Counted from the stretch's first letter, positions 14,701 to 25,394 are shown. The stretch is DNA of 64,000 nucleotides from Comamonadaceae bacterium ALPHA2B (GCA_005503065.1 SCOE01000019.1:40598-104597); one strand, 5' to 3'. Notes: generated by a model from the sequence alone, not told the origin. A program made the numbers and translations.

Positions 14701-16842
14701 GCCTGGAACCGGCCGCGCGCACGCGATGCGCTTCATGCGCTGCTGGAGGCGCAGCACTACCGCCTGGCGTTCTGGCGCGTGGCTTCCGACGAGATCAACT
14801 ACCGCCGCTTCTTCGACGTCAACGAACTGGCGGCCCTGCGCATGGAACTGCCCGAGGTCTTCGAGGCCACGCAGGGGCTGGCGTTGGACCTGGCCGCGCG
14901 CGGCTGGGTGGACGGCCTGCGCATCGACCACCCGGACGGCATGCGCGACCCGGCGGAATACTTCGAGCGCCTGCAGGACGGCTATGCGCGACGCGTCGGC
15001 CGCCCGCGCGCCGGCGCGGATGCCCAGGGCCGGCCCGACCGCCCGCTGTACGTAGTCGCCGAGAAGATCGCCGCCGGCCACGAGGACGTGCCCGAATCCT
15101 GGGCCATCCACGGCACCACGGGCTACCGCTTCGCCAACGTGGCCAATGGCGTGCTCATCGACACCACGGCCGAGTCCGCGTTCGAGCGCACCTGGCGCAG
15201 CTTCACCGGCATCGACACGCCCTACCAGGACGTCGTGCTGCAATGCAAGCGCGCGGTCACGACCAACGCCCTGGCTTCGGACATGACCGCGCTGGCCTCC
15301 ATGCTGCTGCGCATCGCGCGTGCCGACCGGCACACGCGCGACCACACGCTCAACAACCTGCGGCGCGCGCTGGCCGAGGTGGTGGCCTGCATGAGCGTGT
15401 ACCGCACCTATGTGACCGACGAGCCAAGTGCGCAGGACCGGCGCTTCATCGACGAGGCGGTCGACGCCGCGCGTGCCCGCAGCGAGCTGGCCGACGCGTC
15501 GGTCTTCGACTTCATCCGCGGCGCCATGCTCGGGCAGGCGGGGGCGACCGGGAACGCGCGTGCACTGGTCCGCCGCTTCGCCGCGCGCTTCCAGCAGTTC
15601 AGTGCACCCGTGGCGGCCAAGGGCGTGGAGGACACGGCCTTCTACCGCCACTTCCCGCTCGTGGCGCTCAACGAGGTGGGCGGCGAGCCGGCGGTGTTCG
15701 GCTTCACGCTCGAGGCCTTCCACGCGGCCAGCCGCGACCGGGCCGAACGCTGGCCGCATACCCTGCTGGCCACGTCCACGCACGACAACAAGCGCGCCGA
15801 GGACGTGCGCACCCGCATCGACGTGCTGTCGGAGATGCCGGCCACCTGGCGCCTGGCACTGCGCCGCTGGCGCGCGCTGCAGGCGCCGCTGCGCCGGCAG
15901 TTGCACACCGCGCACGGCACCGAGCCCTCGGCCGCGGACGAGTACCTGCTCTACCAGACGCTGCTGGGCACCTGGGAGGCCGATGCCGAAGGCTGCCCGC
16001 CGGCCGATTACGCCGACCGCCTCGTCGCATATCTGCGCAAGGCGGCGCGCGAGGCCAAGGTGCACACGAGCTGGCTGCAGCCCGACGAGGCCTACGAGGC
16101 CGCGCAGGAGGCCTTCGTGCGGGCACTGGTCGACCCCGCCCGCTCGCCGCGCTTCCTGGAGGACTTCCGGCCGCTGGCCGAGCGCCTGGCCTGGTACGGC
16201 GGCCTGAACAGCCTGGTGCTGATGGCGCTGAAATTCACCTCGGCCGGCGTGCCCGACGTCTACCAGGGCAGCGAGTGGATCGACCTGAGCCTGGTCGATC
16301 CGGACAACCGGCGTCCGGTCGATTACGCCCTGCGTGCGCAGGCGCTGGATGCGCTCGACACCCTGGCTGCGTCCGCGGGCGATGCCTTGGCCGAGCGCGT
16401 GGGCGAACTGCTCGCACCCGGCCGCCTGCCGCACGCCAAGCTGTGGGCCGTGTCGCGGCTGCTGCGCTTGCGCGCGGAACACTGGCCCGTGCTGCGCGAG
16501 GCCCCGCACGAGGCGCTGGAGGTGGCGGGGCCTGCCGCTGCAGCGACCATCGCCTACCGCCGTGCCACCGCGCAGGGGCAGGTGTGCGTGGTTGCGGGCC
16601 GCTTCTTCTCACAGCAGGACGACGCCTCCGTGCGGGAGACGGCCAGGCCGCCCGGCGCCTGGCGGTCGGCCGCCTGGCGGGGCACGCAGGTGGTGCCAAT
16701 GCCGACCTCGTCGGGTACGACCGTCTGGACCGATGTACTGACCGGTCGCACATGGGCTCACGACCAGCCGTGGGAGGTCGATGCGCTGCTGCGCCATTGG
16801 CCCTGCGCCGTGCTCGTGACACGCCCTGTCGGCGCCGGCTGA
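11728..16842 (+). CDS. malQ-treY: 4-alpha-glucanotransferase / malto-oligosyltrehalose synthase fusion (MalQ-TreY)
   Basis: One uninterrupted frame of 1704 residues with two GH enzymes. Residues about 1-735 are a GH77 amylomaltase (MalQ), with KRSPYSPSSRLHLNLLYIDV, nucleophile Asp491 (LRIDHVMGLTRLF), Glu539 (VIGEDLGTV) and VSTHDLATLQGWW. Residues about 745-1704 are a GH13 malto-oligosyltrehalose synthase (TreY) starting at IPRATYRLQFHEEFTFDDA, with nucleophile Asp1067 (LRIDHPDGMRDPAEYF), Glu1112 (VAEKIAAG), and STHDNKRAEDVRTR. MalQ can lengthen maltodextrins and TreY converts their reducing end to trehalose, so fusion joins consecutive steps. The start ATG at 11728 lies inside the end of treZ. 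No internal stop or frameshift is seen at the junction. Confidence 0.95.
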   Translation: MLEALHRACLRAGIATYYHDVWGRRVEVAPAQLAALLAEFGFGAHAPDDASAWETELAAREAAQWRRALPTVHVVHSGESLRLPLRLAADVSRADWSLTGEQGEIRRGSLAFEGTDERERREVDGQWIVERMAAIADGLPMGYHRLRIEGRPEEALVIAAPPRCYMPGQDDGGESEPRHWGIAVQLYGLRSARQWGIGDFGDLAALAAPAARLGAQAIGLNPLHALFPHDAGKRSPYSPSSRLHLNLLYIDVEAAPGYRRSAAARERVASAEFQARLAALREATLVDHVGVAAAKLEVLALVHADFAAAAPAPGDPAQADKEAFRAFVASRGEALQRHALFDALQTHFHARDPAAWGWPVWPEGFQSPDTPQVRAFASEHARRVDFFAWLQWVADAQLQAAAARCRDEGLAIGLYLDQAVSVDRYGSDAWGARAVLATGASVGAPPDEFNPLGQDWGLPPLKPVALRETGYALFIDTLRSGMRGAGALRIDHVMGLTRLFCMAPGATPAEGAYVHYPAEEMLAIVALESQRHRCMVIGEDLGTVSDETRHLLERFGLLSYRLLYFEREGAAFKAPQAYPREALAAVSTHDLATLQGWWSSTDLQERIRLGLFPREATALQQLADRAAERAQLMLALQQAGLLDAEAVARALGAGELDADATAAVHRYLASTPARLMMVQAEDLLGEREQANMPGTLDTHPNWRRRLSLSADRWPAQARVCAVAEAVAQERPARMDAAGAPPRTRIPRATYRLQFHEEFTFDDAIAVLPYLARLGISHVYCSPIQRARPGSRHGYDVVAHDEVNPELGGFEGFARFTRALQDQGMGQLLDLVPNHMGVLGADNPWWLDVLENGEDSAYARFFDIEWQPLDADLAGKVLLPVLGDSYGAVLDRGELKLALDDTRGALSIRYHEHRFPLAPASYAEVLRWAEGLVDDAQVQAAFASIGHAFAHLPSGDAVREVRAREQAMAHARLVELLDGQAAAAPALRAALEAWNRPRARDALHALLEAQHYRLAFWRVASDEINYRRFFDVNELAALRMELPEVFEATQGLALDLAARGWVDGLRIDHPDGMRDPAEYFERLQDGYARRVGRPRAGADAQGRPDRPLYVVAEKIAAGHEDVPESWAIHGTTGYRFANVANGVLIDTTAESAFERTWRSFTGIDTPYQDVVLQCKRAVTTNALASDMTALASMLLRIARADRHTRDHTLNNLRRALAEVVACMSVYRTYVTDEPSAQDRRFIDEAVDAARARSELADASVFDFIRGAMLGQAGATGNARALVRRFAARFQQFSAPVAAKGVEDTAFYRHFPLVALNEVGGEPAVFGFTLEAFHAASRDRAERWPHTLLATSTHDNKRAEDVRTRIDVLSEMPATWRLALRRWRALQAPLRRQLHTAHGTEPSAADEYLLYQTLLGTWEADAEGCPPADYADRLVAYLRKAAREAKVHTSWLQPDEAYEAAQEAFVRALVDPARSPRFLEDFRPLAERLAWYGGLNSLVLMALKFTSAGVPDVYQGSEWIDLSLVDPDNRRPVDYALRAQALDALDTLAASAGDALAERVGELLAPGRLPHAKLWAVSRLLRLRAEHWPVLREAPHEALEVAGPAAAATIAYRRATAQGQVCVVAGRFFSQQDDASVRETARPPGAWRSAAWRGTQVVPMPTSSGTTVWTDVLTGRTWAHDQPWEVDALLRHWPCAVLVTRPVGAG

Positions 16843-16945
16843 CACGCGCGTGGCGCGGGCGCCTCGGCGCGCATCGCGGCCGGCGCACCATGATGCGGCG
16901 CCGCACCGATTCCTCGGTGCATTTCCTTTCGCACGAGGCCTGCCG

Positions 16946-17158
16946 ATGAGTCCACCCGTCTTCCCCCATGTCGTCCTGAGCCAGCCGGGGTGGATCGATC
17001 TGGACTCGCACGACGACGTGAGCGTGTGGATGGGCGAGTTCGGCGTGACCGAGGCCGTACTGCGCAAGGCCGTCCAGGAGGTCGGGCGATCGCCGCACGC
17101 GGTGCGTGGACTGCTGTGCAGCCGCCTCGCGGCACCCCAGGCCGGGCTCATGCCCTGA
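16946..17158 (+). CDS. DUF3606 family small protein
   Basis: A 70-residue protein. The core WIDLDSHDDVSVWMGEFGV followed by TEAVLRKAVQEVGRSPHAV fits the DUF3606 pattern: an N-terminal aspartate-rich strand, then W-x3-FGV-T/S and L-x-x-A-V-x-x-V-G. These proteins are common and often duplicated in soil Burkholderiales; their function is unknown and some are linked to stress responses. The ATG at 16946 was chosen because the domain begins just after it. It follows the trehalose cluster by 103 bp in the same direction, which could mean co-transcription, though a separate promoter is equally possible. Confidence 0.7.
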   Translation: MSPPVFPHVVLSQPGWIDLDSHDDVSVWMGEFGVTEAVLRKAVQEVGRSPHAVRGLLCSRLAAPQAGLMP

Positions 17159-17182
17159 CGCCGGGCGACGGTTTTTCTGTCT

Positions 17183-17521
17183 CTAGTTGCCGTTGTGAGC
17201 CGTCGGCTCGTCGGTGCCTTGCGCCGGATCGCCGGTCACGGCCAGCGCCGTGTCATAGGCACGGTGCGCCACATGCTTGGCCCGATCGACCAGCCACTCG
17301 ATGCGCCGCTCGCGCTCGACGGTGCTGAGTCCGTCCGCGCCCTCGAGCAGTCCCTCGCACAAGGTCAGCAGGTCGTTGGCCGAAGCCAGGCATTTGCGCA
17401 GGGCGGCGTGTTCCGTCGGCGGGAGGGCGGCGACAGGGCCGGTGTCAACGTGGGCGCACAACTGGTCGATGCCGCGTCTCGCGGCGGCCACGGCGCGGTC
17501 GTCATCGGGATGAAGGCGCAT
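17183..17521 (-). CDS. Hypothetical protein, 112 residues, unrecognised
   Basis: A small soluble, largely alpha-helical protein starting MRLHPDDDRAVAAARRGIDQ and containing two Cys residues (LRKCLASANDLLTLCEGLL). No family was recognised. The coding evidence is the codon bias, a length unbroken by stops, and the lack of a better overlapping frame. An upstream continuation to 17644 is open, but its translation (Arg/His-rich, then VIFVDAELF) looks non-coding. No clear ribosome-binding site is seen at the chosen ATG. It converges on the DUF3606 gene with 24 bp between the stops. Confidence 0.5.
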   Translation of the reverse strand: MRLHPDDDRAVAAARRGIDQLCAHVDTGPVAALPPTEHAALRKCLASANDLLTLCEGLLEGADGLSTVERERRIEWLVDRAKHVAHRAYDTALAVTGDPAQGTDEPTAHNGN

Positions 17522-17548
17522 GGTGTTGCAGGGCCAAGCGGAAATGAA

Positions 17549-17579
17549 AAGCTCCGCGTCAACAAAGATTACGGAGCTT
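17549..17579. repeat. Inverted repeat AAGCTCCG / CGGAGCTT
   Basis: Two perfect 8-nt arms at 17549-17556 and 17572-17579 are separated by 15 nt, just upstream (on the - strand) of the 112-residue gene. There is no T-run on either side, so a regulatory-protein site is as likely as a weak hairpin. A TTGACG hexamer lies in the loop when read on the - strand. Confidence 0.4.
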
Positions 17580-17742
17580 CGGCGTCCGTGGTGCGTAGGA
17601 CGCCTGCGCGCCATCGGGCCCCCGAAAGCGGAATCTTTACACACCCTAGCGGTCGTCGGACAAAAGGCGGTCGAATGTCTTACATCGTATGGCCGTGCTG
17701 CAACGCATCATTTTTTGTTCAAATGGATCCGAGGGCTTGGCG

Positions 17743-17928
17743 GTGTACCTGGTGATGTTGTTGGTGATGGGCGCGGCAGCCGCCTGTTTCCTGTTGTGGT
17801 GGCGTTCTCCCATGGACGCCCTCAATGCCGAAATGGCCGAGCGCGTGGTGACCACACGCGCTGCCCTGGAAGAGCTGACGCCACGGCGTCCAATGCTGCC
17901 GCTGGGCCGCTCGCGCGAGAGATGCTGA
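17743..17928 (+). CDS. Putative single-pass small membrane protein, 61 residues
   Basis: From a GTG at 17743 the product starts with a strongly hydrophobic stretch, YLVMLLVMGAAAACFLLWW, followed by RSP and an amphipathic, charged C-terminal part (AEMAERVVTTRAALEEL). This is the usual design of a small bitopic membrane protein. GAGGG at 17731-17735, 7 nt before the GTG, is a good ribosome-binding site; the in-frame ATG at 17689 has none. The function is unknown. The AT-richer leader (17690-17725) may carry the promoter. The short length keeps confidence moderate. Confidence 0.45.
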   Translation: MYLVMLLVMGAAAACFLLWWRSPMDALNAEMAERVVTTRAALEELTPRRPMLPLGRSRERC

Positions 17929-17943
17929 GCCCGATGGCGCCAT

Positions 17944-17963
17944 GCCCCTGCCGCGGCAGGGGC
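17944..17963. promoter_or_regulatory. Perfect 20-bp palindrome upstream of LLM monooxygenase
   Basis: The sequence GCCCCTGCCGCGGCAGGGGC is identical to its reverse complement. It lies 25 nt before the ATG of the flavin monooxygenase and 15 nt after the stop of the small membrane-protein ORF. It could be an operator for a dimeric regulator or a GC-rich hairpin at the end of the upstream transcript. No T-run follows on either strand. Confidence 0.45.
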
Positions 17964-17988
17964 GCTGCATTGGGGCGATCATCCGGCG

Positions 17989-18996
<1,008 letters not shown>

Positions 18997-19001
18997 GTCC
19001 G

Positions 19002-19069
19002 TTCTGCTGTCGATTCCGTAGCTGCCAGCGCCCGTCCGGCGGGCGCTGCAGCCACTTTCGGCATGCAAA
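19002..19069 (+). repeat. Dispersed two-hairpin repeat, copy A1
   Basis: Contains GTAGCTGCCAGCGCCCGT, then CCGGCGGGCGCTGCAGCC and ACTTT. The main stem pairs CTGC..GCGCCCG with CGGGCGC..GCAG. It starts 5 nt after the LLM monooxygenase stop. Orientation is the same as the copies at 51732 and 59307. Confidence 0.75.
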
Positions 19070-19105
19070 TGCCGGGCCGCAACGCAACGCCGGCGTGCGT
19101 GGGGC

Positions 19106-19984
19106 CTAGAACCGGCCCTTCACGGCCAGCACCGGCCCCTGGAACTTCACGCGCAGGCGCTGCACCCCGGCATCGCCGCGCTTGAGGTCCACGTCGGTCA
19201 CCGCGTAGGCGAGCGACACGCCGATGTTGCGCACCGGGAACCACTCCACGCCGGCCGAGGCGTTGTAGATGCTGCCGCGCACCCCGCTGCCGCCGCCCTT
19301 GTGGATGCCCGATCCGTCGAAGAAGAGGCGCAGGTCCGGCGTGATCGCGTGCCGCACGCCCACTTCCAGCATCGGCGCCACGGCGTCGTCGCTGTCGTGC
19401 CGGCTGAAGGTGCCGTTGTAGCCCACGAAGCCCAGGCCCGCGAGGCCGGCGTTGGCCGCGCCGTAGGCGTTCGTGTCCAGGCTCACCCGGTAGTAGCCCA
19501 GGCCCGCGCCCAGCCCGAAGACCGTGTTGCCGCTGCCGAACCAGTAGCGATAGCCCAGCCGTGCGACGTCGAGGTCGAAGTCCAGGTTCACGCCCGTGGC
19601 GATGCCGGCACTGAAGGGGCCGGTGTTGTAGATCCCGCTGTACGAGTTGGCGTAGCCCTGGCTGTAGCGGAAAGCCTCGAAGGAGATGCCGTGGTTGGCG
19701 CCCAGCAGGAACTCGCCGTTGATGCGCGGCATGGTCTTGCGCTCGCCGTCGATCTGCCCGGAATCGAGCGAGCCGAAGCTGTTGCCGACGGCGGCGTTGA
19801 TCTCGGGCTTGGCGCTGAAGGCACCGACGGAAATGCTGAAGCGGTCCAGCGCCGGCGACATCGTGGTGGGCATCGGTGCGTCGGTCGTCGACTGGGCGAG
19901 CGAGGACAGGGGGGCGGCAAAGGCAGCGGCGACGACGGCGAGCGGCCAGCCGCGCGCGGCAGGGCGGAAGGAAAGGGGAAACAT
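19106..19984 (-). CDS. Outer-membrane beta-barrel protein
   Basis: A 292-residue exported protein. It begins [20 protein letters not shown] with a signal peptide ending near LSSLAQ (about residue 31). The mature part is made of alternating short amphipathic strands and ends in a C-terminal Phe (LAVKGRF), the usual signal for the BAM complex. Strand-like runs include [38 protein letters not shown] and [19 protein letters not shown]. This resembles OmpW/OmpA-like eight-stranded barrels, but no specific family is certain and the substrate is unknown. The start at 19984 has AAGGA 8-12 nt upstream; a longer frame to 20017 lacks this support. Confidence 0.8.
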   Translation of the reverse strand: MFPLSFRPAARGWPLAVVAAAFAAPLSSLAQSTTDAPMPTTMSPALDRFSISVGAFSAKPEINAAVGNSFGSLDSGQIDGERKTMPRINGEFLLGANHGISFEAFRYSQGYANSYSGIYNTGPFSAGIATGVNLDFDLDVARLGYRYWFGSGNTVFGLGAGLGYYRVSLDTNAYGAANAGLAGLGFVGYNGTFSRHDSDDAVAPMLEVGVRHAITPDLRLFFDGSGIHKGGGSGVRGSIYNASAGVEWFPVRNIGVSLAYAVTDVDLKRGDAGVQRLRVKFQGPVLAVKGRF

Positions 19985-20222
19985 CGACCGGGATCCTTGG
20001 AAAACGAGAACAGGCACGGCGGCCCGGTGCTCCCGCTTGTGGCGGTGCAGCCGGTGTCGGACGGGATGGCGCCGCGGAACTCCCTAAGCACCCGACCGTA
20101 GTGCGGGCGCGGTGCGTGCGGGGCCGGACAGCAGCGCATGCCCTGTAGGAGCCGTCTGCCAGACGAAAGTACCCGCGAGCGCCTTCGCCTCGGGGCGCGT
20201 GCCACCGGATGGGCGCTGCGCT

Positions 20223-21020
20223 TCAGGCGCGAGCCGGCATGCCGCGCAGCGCCTCGCGCAGCACCGCTGCGCTGTAGTGCCGCGCCACCTCGGCGACGAA
20301 GCGGGTGAAGTCGTTGTGCGCCGCGTCGTCGGCGCGGTCGGAGACGGTGCGCACCGCCGCAAAGGGCACGCCCCAGTCGTGGCAGACCTGCGCCATGGCG
20401 GCGCCTTCCATCTCCACCGCCAGCGCATCGGGCAGGGCGATGCGCAGGGCGTCGCTTTCGGCCGCGGTCGCGACGAAGCGGTCGCCGCTCACGATCAGGC
20501 CGCGGTGCACGCGCGGGCGATGCAGCGCGAACTCGTCCACGGCCGCGCCGCCCACCAGGGCGGCCGGATCGGCGAGCACCCGCGATGCCGCATTGGCCAG
20601 GGCCGCGGCCCATCCGGCGTCGGCCGGGAAGCGCGACCGGCCATACAGCGGCACCTCGTGGCGCGGGAAGAGCGGCGAGGCGTCCATGTCGTGCTGCAGC
20701 AGCTCGGTCGCCACCACCACGTCGCCCACCGCCACGCCCGGCGCCAGCCCGCCGGCCACGCCGGTGAACAGCACCGCCTGCACGCCGAAGCGCTCCAGCA
20801 GCACCGCGGCCGTGGTCGCCGCGGCCACCTTGCCGATGCGCGACAGCACCGCCACCACCGGCCGGCCTTCGAGGTGGCCCTGCCAGAACTCGCGGCCCGC
20901 CACGCGCACCGGCTGCTCGTCGGGCATGGCCTCGAGCACGGCGGCGAGTTCTTCGTGCAGGGCGCCCACGAGGGCGATGGGTGCGGTGGATGCGGCGGAT
21001 TCGGCGGCGGTGGCGTGCAT
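20223..21020 (-). CDS. mtnN: 5'-methylthioadenosine/S-adenosylhomocysteine nucleosidase
   Basis: Hydrolyses the glycosidic bond of methylthioadenosine and S-adenosylhomocysteine, recycling methionine and removing inhibitors of methyltransferases. At 265 residues it is slightly longer than the E. coli enzyme because of N-terminal and central insertions. Conserved residues are visible: the catalytic Glu in GALHEELAAVLEAM, the glycine loop in FTGVAGGLAPGVAVGDVVVA, the ribose-binding Glu in AVEMEGAAMAQVC, and the catalytic Asp in VRTVSDRADDAAHNDF. It ends 204 nt downstream of the outer-membrane barrel gene, on the same strand, and reads away from the acyl-CoA ligase. Confidence 0.92.
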   Translation of the reverse strand: MHATAAESAASTAPIALVGALHEELAAVLEAMPDEQPVRVAGREFWQGHLEGRPVVAVLSRIGKVAAATTAAVLLERFGVQAVLFTGVAGGLAPGVAVGDVVVATELLQHDMDASPLFPRHEVPLYGRSRFPADAGWAAALANAASRVLADPAALVGGAAVDEFALHRPRVHRGLIVSGDRFVATAAESDALRIALPDALAVEMEGAAMAQVCHDWGVPFAAVRTVSDRADDAAHNDFTRFVAEVARHYSAAVLREALRGMPARA

Positions 21021-21077
21021 GCGCGCATTGTCCGCAGCGCGACGCCGCGCCGCGCGGCGTCCAGCGCTTCAGCCACG

Positions 21078-22799
<1,722 letters not shown>

Positions 22800-22964
22800 G
22801 GTGTGTGTCTCCGTTCGATCAGGGAAAAGGGCAGGCGGCCCGCCCTCCTGGACGGGTCGGGTGGCGGGCGCGCGGCGCCTCGCGCATTCTGGCCGGCTGG
22901 CGTGCGTGCGCGGCTCCGGGCTCACCCGGGCGGTTGACGCACGGGCGACACCTGGCGTCACGCA

Positions 22965-23030
22965 GTTGCTATCGAAAACATAGCTGCAGGCGCACGCGCG
23001 GCGGGCGCTGCAGGCCGATTCGGCTCGAAA
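22965..23030 (+). repeat. Dispersed two-hairpin repeat, copy A2
   Basis: First stem GCTAT..ATAGC (TTGCTATCGAAAACATAGC), then TGCAGGCGCACGC and GGCGGGCGCTGCAGGCC. It lies 6 nt beyond the stop of the CoxL-type gene, in the 237-bp gap before the acyl-CoA ligase start. Confidence 0.75.
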
Positions 23031-23036
23031 CGCCGG

Positions 23037-25394
23037 TCAGGCGGGGGCGTGCAGCGCCTGCCACACGCGCGTGGGCGTGAGCGGCATCTGGAGCTGCGGC
23101 GAGGTGGCGCCGCGCCCGTTGCGAGCCAGTGCGTCGGCCACGGCGTTGACCACCGAGGGCGTGGCGCCGATGGTGCCCAGTTCGCCCACGCCCTTCACGC
23201 CCAGCGGGTTGTTCTTGCAGGGCGTGGACTCGTCCATCTCGGTCCTGAAGTCGGGCGCCGTGCCGGCCACCGGCAGCGCGTAGTCCATCAGGCTGCCGGT
23301 GACGGGCTGGCCGGTCTCGCGGTCGTACACCACCTGCTCCAGCAGTGCCTGGCCGATGCCCTGCACTGCGCCGCCATCGAGCTGGCCGCGCACGATCATG
23401 GGGTTGACCACGCGGCCCACGTCGTTGACCGAGGCGTAGGCCACCACCGCCACGTCGCCGGTGAGCGGGTCGACCTCCACCTCGCTGACGTGGCAGCCGT
23501 TGGGCCAGGTGGGGCCGTCGACGGTGCTGGTGGAGTCGACGAAGATGCGCTGCTCGGCCTGCTTGCCGGCCAGCGCGAAGAGGTCGATGCCCAGGTCGGT
23601 GCCCTTGACGGTGAAGCGGCCCTGCGCATAGTCGATGTCGGCAGCCGCGGCCTCGAGTTCCTGCGCGGCGAGTTCCTTGCCCTTGTCGATGGTGCGCTGT
23701 GCGCCGATGCGCATGGCCGAGCCGCCGGTGAAGAGCGAGCGCGAGCCGGCGCTGCCGAAGCCGTCGCCGCGGTCGGTGTCGCCCAGCACCACGCGCACCT
23801 GTTCGATCGGCACGCCGAAGGCATCCACCACCAGCTGCGCCAGCGTGGTCGCGATGCCCTGGCCCATGGCATTGACGGCGGAGAAGACTTCGATCACGCC
23901 ATCGGCCTTGACATCGACGGTGACGCGCTCCTCGAACACATTGCCGCCGGTCCATTCGAGAAAGGTCGCGATGCCCAGGCCGCGCCACTTGCCGCGCGCC
24001 TGCGATTCCTTCGCGCGAGCGTCGAAGCCCTGCCAGTCCGCCAGCTGCAGGCCCTGGTCCATCACCTTCTCGAACTGCCCCGTGTCGTAGACCTGGCCCA
24101 TCGGGTTCTTGTAGGGCATCTGCTCCGGGCGGATGAAGTTCCGCCGGCGCAGCGCGATGCGGTCGATGCCGGTCTGGCGCGCGGCCTCGTCCATCAGGCG
24201 TTCCATCGTGTAGATGGCTTCGGGCCGGCCGGCGCCGCGGTAGGCGCCGGTGGGCGCGGTGTTGGTCATCACCGCCTTGAAGTGGAAGTCGATGACCGGG
24301 ATGTCGTACACGCTGGTCTGCACCCACGGGCCGATCAGCAGCTGGATCGCGACGCCCGTGCCCGTGGCGTAGGCGCCCACGTTGGCGTGGGTGCGGATGC
24401 GCAGCGCGAGGACCTTGCCGTCGGCCGCCAGCGCGAGTTCGGCCTGCGCCTCAATGTCGCGCCCGTGCGTGGTGGCGAGGAATTCCTCGCTGCGCTCGGC
24501 GATCCACTTCACCGGCCGCTTCAGCGCGCGCGCCGCGAAGGCCACGGCCGCGTCCTCGGGGTAGATGCCGGTCTTCATGCCGAAGCCGCCGCCCACGTCG
24601 CCCACCACCACGCGCACCTCGTCGCGCGGGATGCCCAGCACCGCGTCGCACAGCGTGTTGCGCACGCCCGAGGGCATCTGCGTGCTCATGCGCAGCGTGA
24701 GGCGGCCCTGCCCGTCGCGCGCCGCGGAGTCGAACTCCCCCAGCACCGCGCGCGGCTCGATCGTCACCGCCGCCACGCGCTGGTTGGTGACGGCGAGCTT
24801 CACCACGTGCGCGGCCTGTGCGAACGCGGCGGCAGCGGCTTCTGCGTTGCCGTGGCGCATTTCGGCCGAGATGTTGTCGGGCGCGGCCTCGCACAGCACC
24901 GGCGCGCCGGGCGCGATGGCATCGGCGATGGCCACTGCCATGGGCAGCTCCTCGTACTCGACCATCACCGCCTCGGCCGCATCGCGCGCCTCCTGCAGCG
25001 TCTCGGCCACCACGGCCACCACCGGCTCGCCGACGAAGCGCACGCGCTCGTGCGCCAGCACCCGGCGCGGTGCCGTCGCACCGTTGCTGCCGTCGCCGCG
25101 TTTGAAGCCGGCCACGCCGGGGATCGGCTTCACGCCCGCCGCCACCAGGTCGGCCCCGGTGTAGACCGCCAGCACGCCCGGCATGCCGCGCGCGCCCTCG
25201 GCATCGACCGACACGATGCGCGCGTGCGGGTACGGCGAGCGCTGGAACGCCAGCTGCGCCTGCCCTTCGGGCCGCACGTCGTCGGTGTATCGGCCGGTGC
25301 CTGCGAGCAGGGCGTCGTCTTCGAGCCGGCGCACGGCCTGGCCGCTGCCGAAGCGGCCGGCACCGGCCACGGGGGAGCTTGCTGCTGCGTTCAT
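23037..25394 (-). CDS. Xanthine dehydrogenase family molybdopterin-binding subunit (CoxL/CutL form II type)
   Basis: Large, molybdenum-cofactor-binding subunit of a molybdenum hydroxylase, 785 residues. The N-terminal aldehyde oxidase a/b hammerhead domain (about 20-135, RRLEDDALLAGTGRYTDDV) is followed by the MoCo domain with GDVGGGFGMKTGIYPEDAA (about 262-280), TGAYRGAGRPEA (active-site loop, residues 384-390) and the catalytic Glu738 in GVKGVGELGTIG. The loop reads AYRGAGR, as in the form II group, not AYRCSFR of true CO dehydrogenase, so CO oxidation is unlikely and an aldehyde or heterocycle is the likely substrate. The FAD (CoxM) and 2Fe-2S (CoxS) subunit genes normally adjacent are absent here. 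Confidence 0.9.
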   Translation of the reverse strand: MNAAASSPVAGAGRFGSGQAVRRLEDDALLAGTGRYTDDVRPEGQAQLAFQRSPYPHARIVSVDAEGARGMPGVLAVYTGADLVAAGVKPIPGVAGFKRGDGSNGATAPRRVLAHERVRFVGEPVVAVVAETLQEARDAAEAVMVEYEELPMAVAIADAIAPGAPVLCEAAPDNISAEMRHGNAEAAAAAFAQAAHVVKLAVTNQRVAAVTIEPRAVLGEFDSAARDGQGRLTLRMSTQMPSGVRNTLCDAVLGIPRDEVRVVVGDVGGGFGMKTGIYPEDAAVAFAARALKRPVKWIAERSEEFLATTHGRDIEAQAELALAADGKVLALRIRTHANVGAYATGTGVAIQLLIGPWVQTSVYDIPVIDFHFKAVMTNTAPTGAYRGAGRPEAIYTMERLMDEAARQTGIDRIALRRRNFIRPEQMPYKNPMGQVYDTGQFEKVMDQGLQLADWQGFDARAKESQARGKWRGLGIATFLEWTGGNVFEERVTVDVKADGVIEVFSAVNAMGQGIATTLAQLVVDAFGVPIEQVRVVLGDTDRGDGFGSAGSRSLFTGGSAMRIGAQRTIDKGKELAAQELEAAAADIDYAQGRFTVKGTDLGIDLFALAGKQAEQRIFVDSTSTVDGPTWPNGCHVSEVEVDPLTGDVAVVAYASVNDVGRVVNPMIVRGQLDGGAVQGIGQALLEQVVYDRETGQPVTGSLMDYALPVAGTAPDFRTEMDESTPCKNNPLGVKGVGELGTIGATPSVVNAVADALARNGRGATSPQLQMPLTPTRVWQALHAPA

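Noticed and set aside
11206..16509. A 1767-codon open frame on the - strand opposite malQ-treY
   Set aside because: Its translation is low-complexity (Arg, Gly, His, Val-rich) with no domain, and it lies exactly opposite a gene with all catalytic motifs. Such shadows are expected in GC-rich coding DNA.
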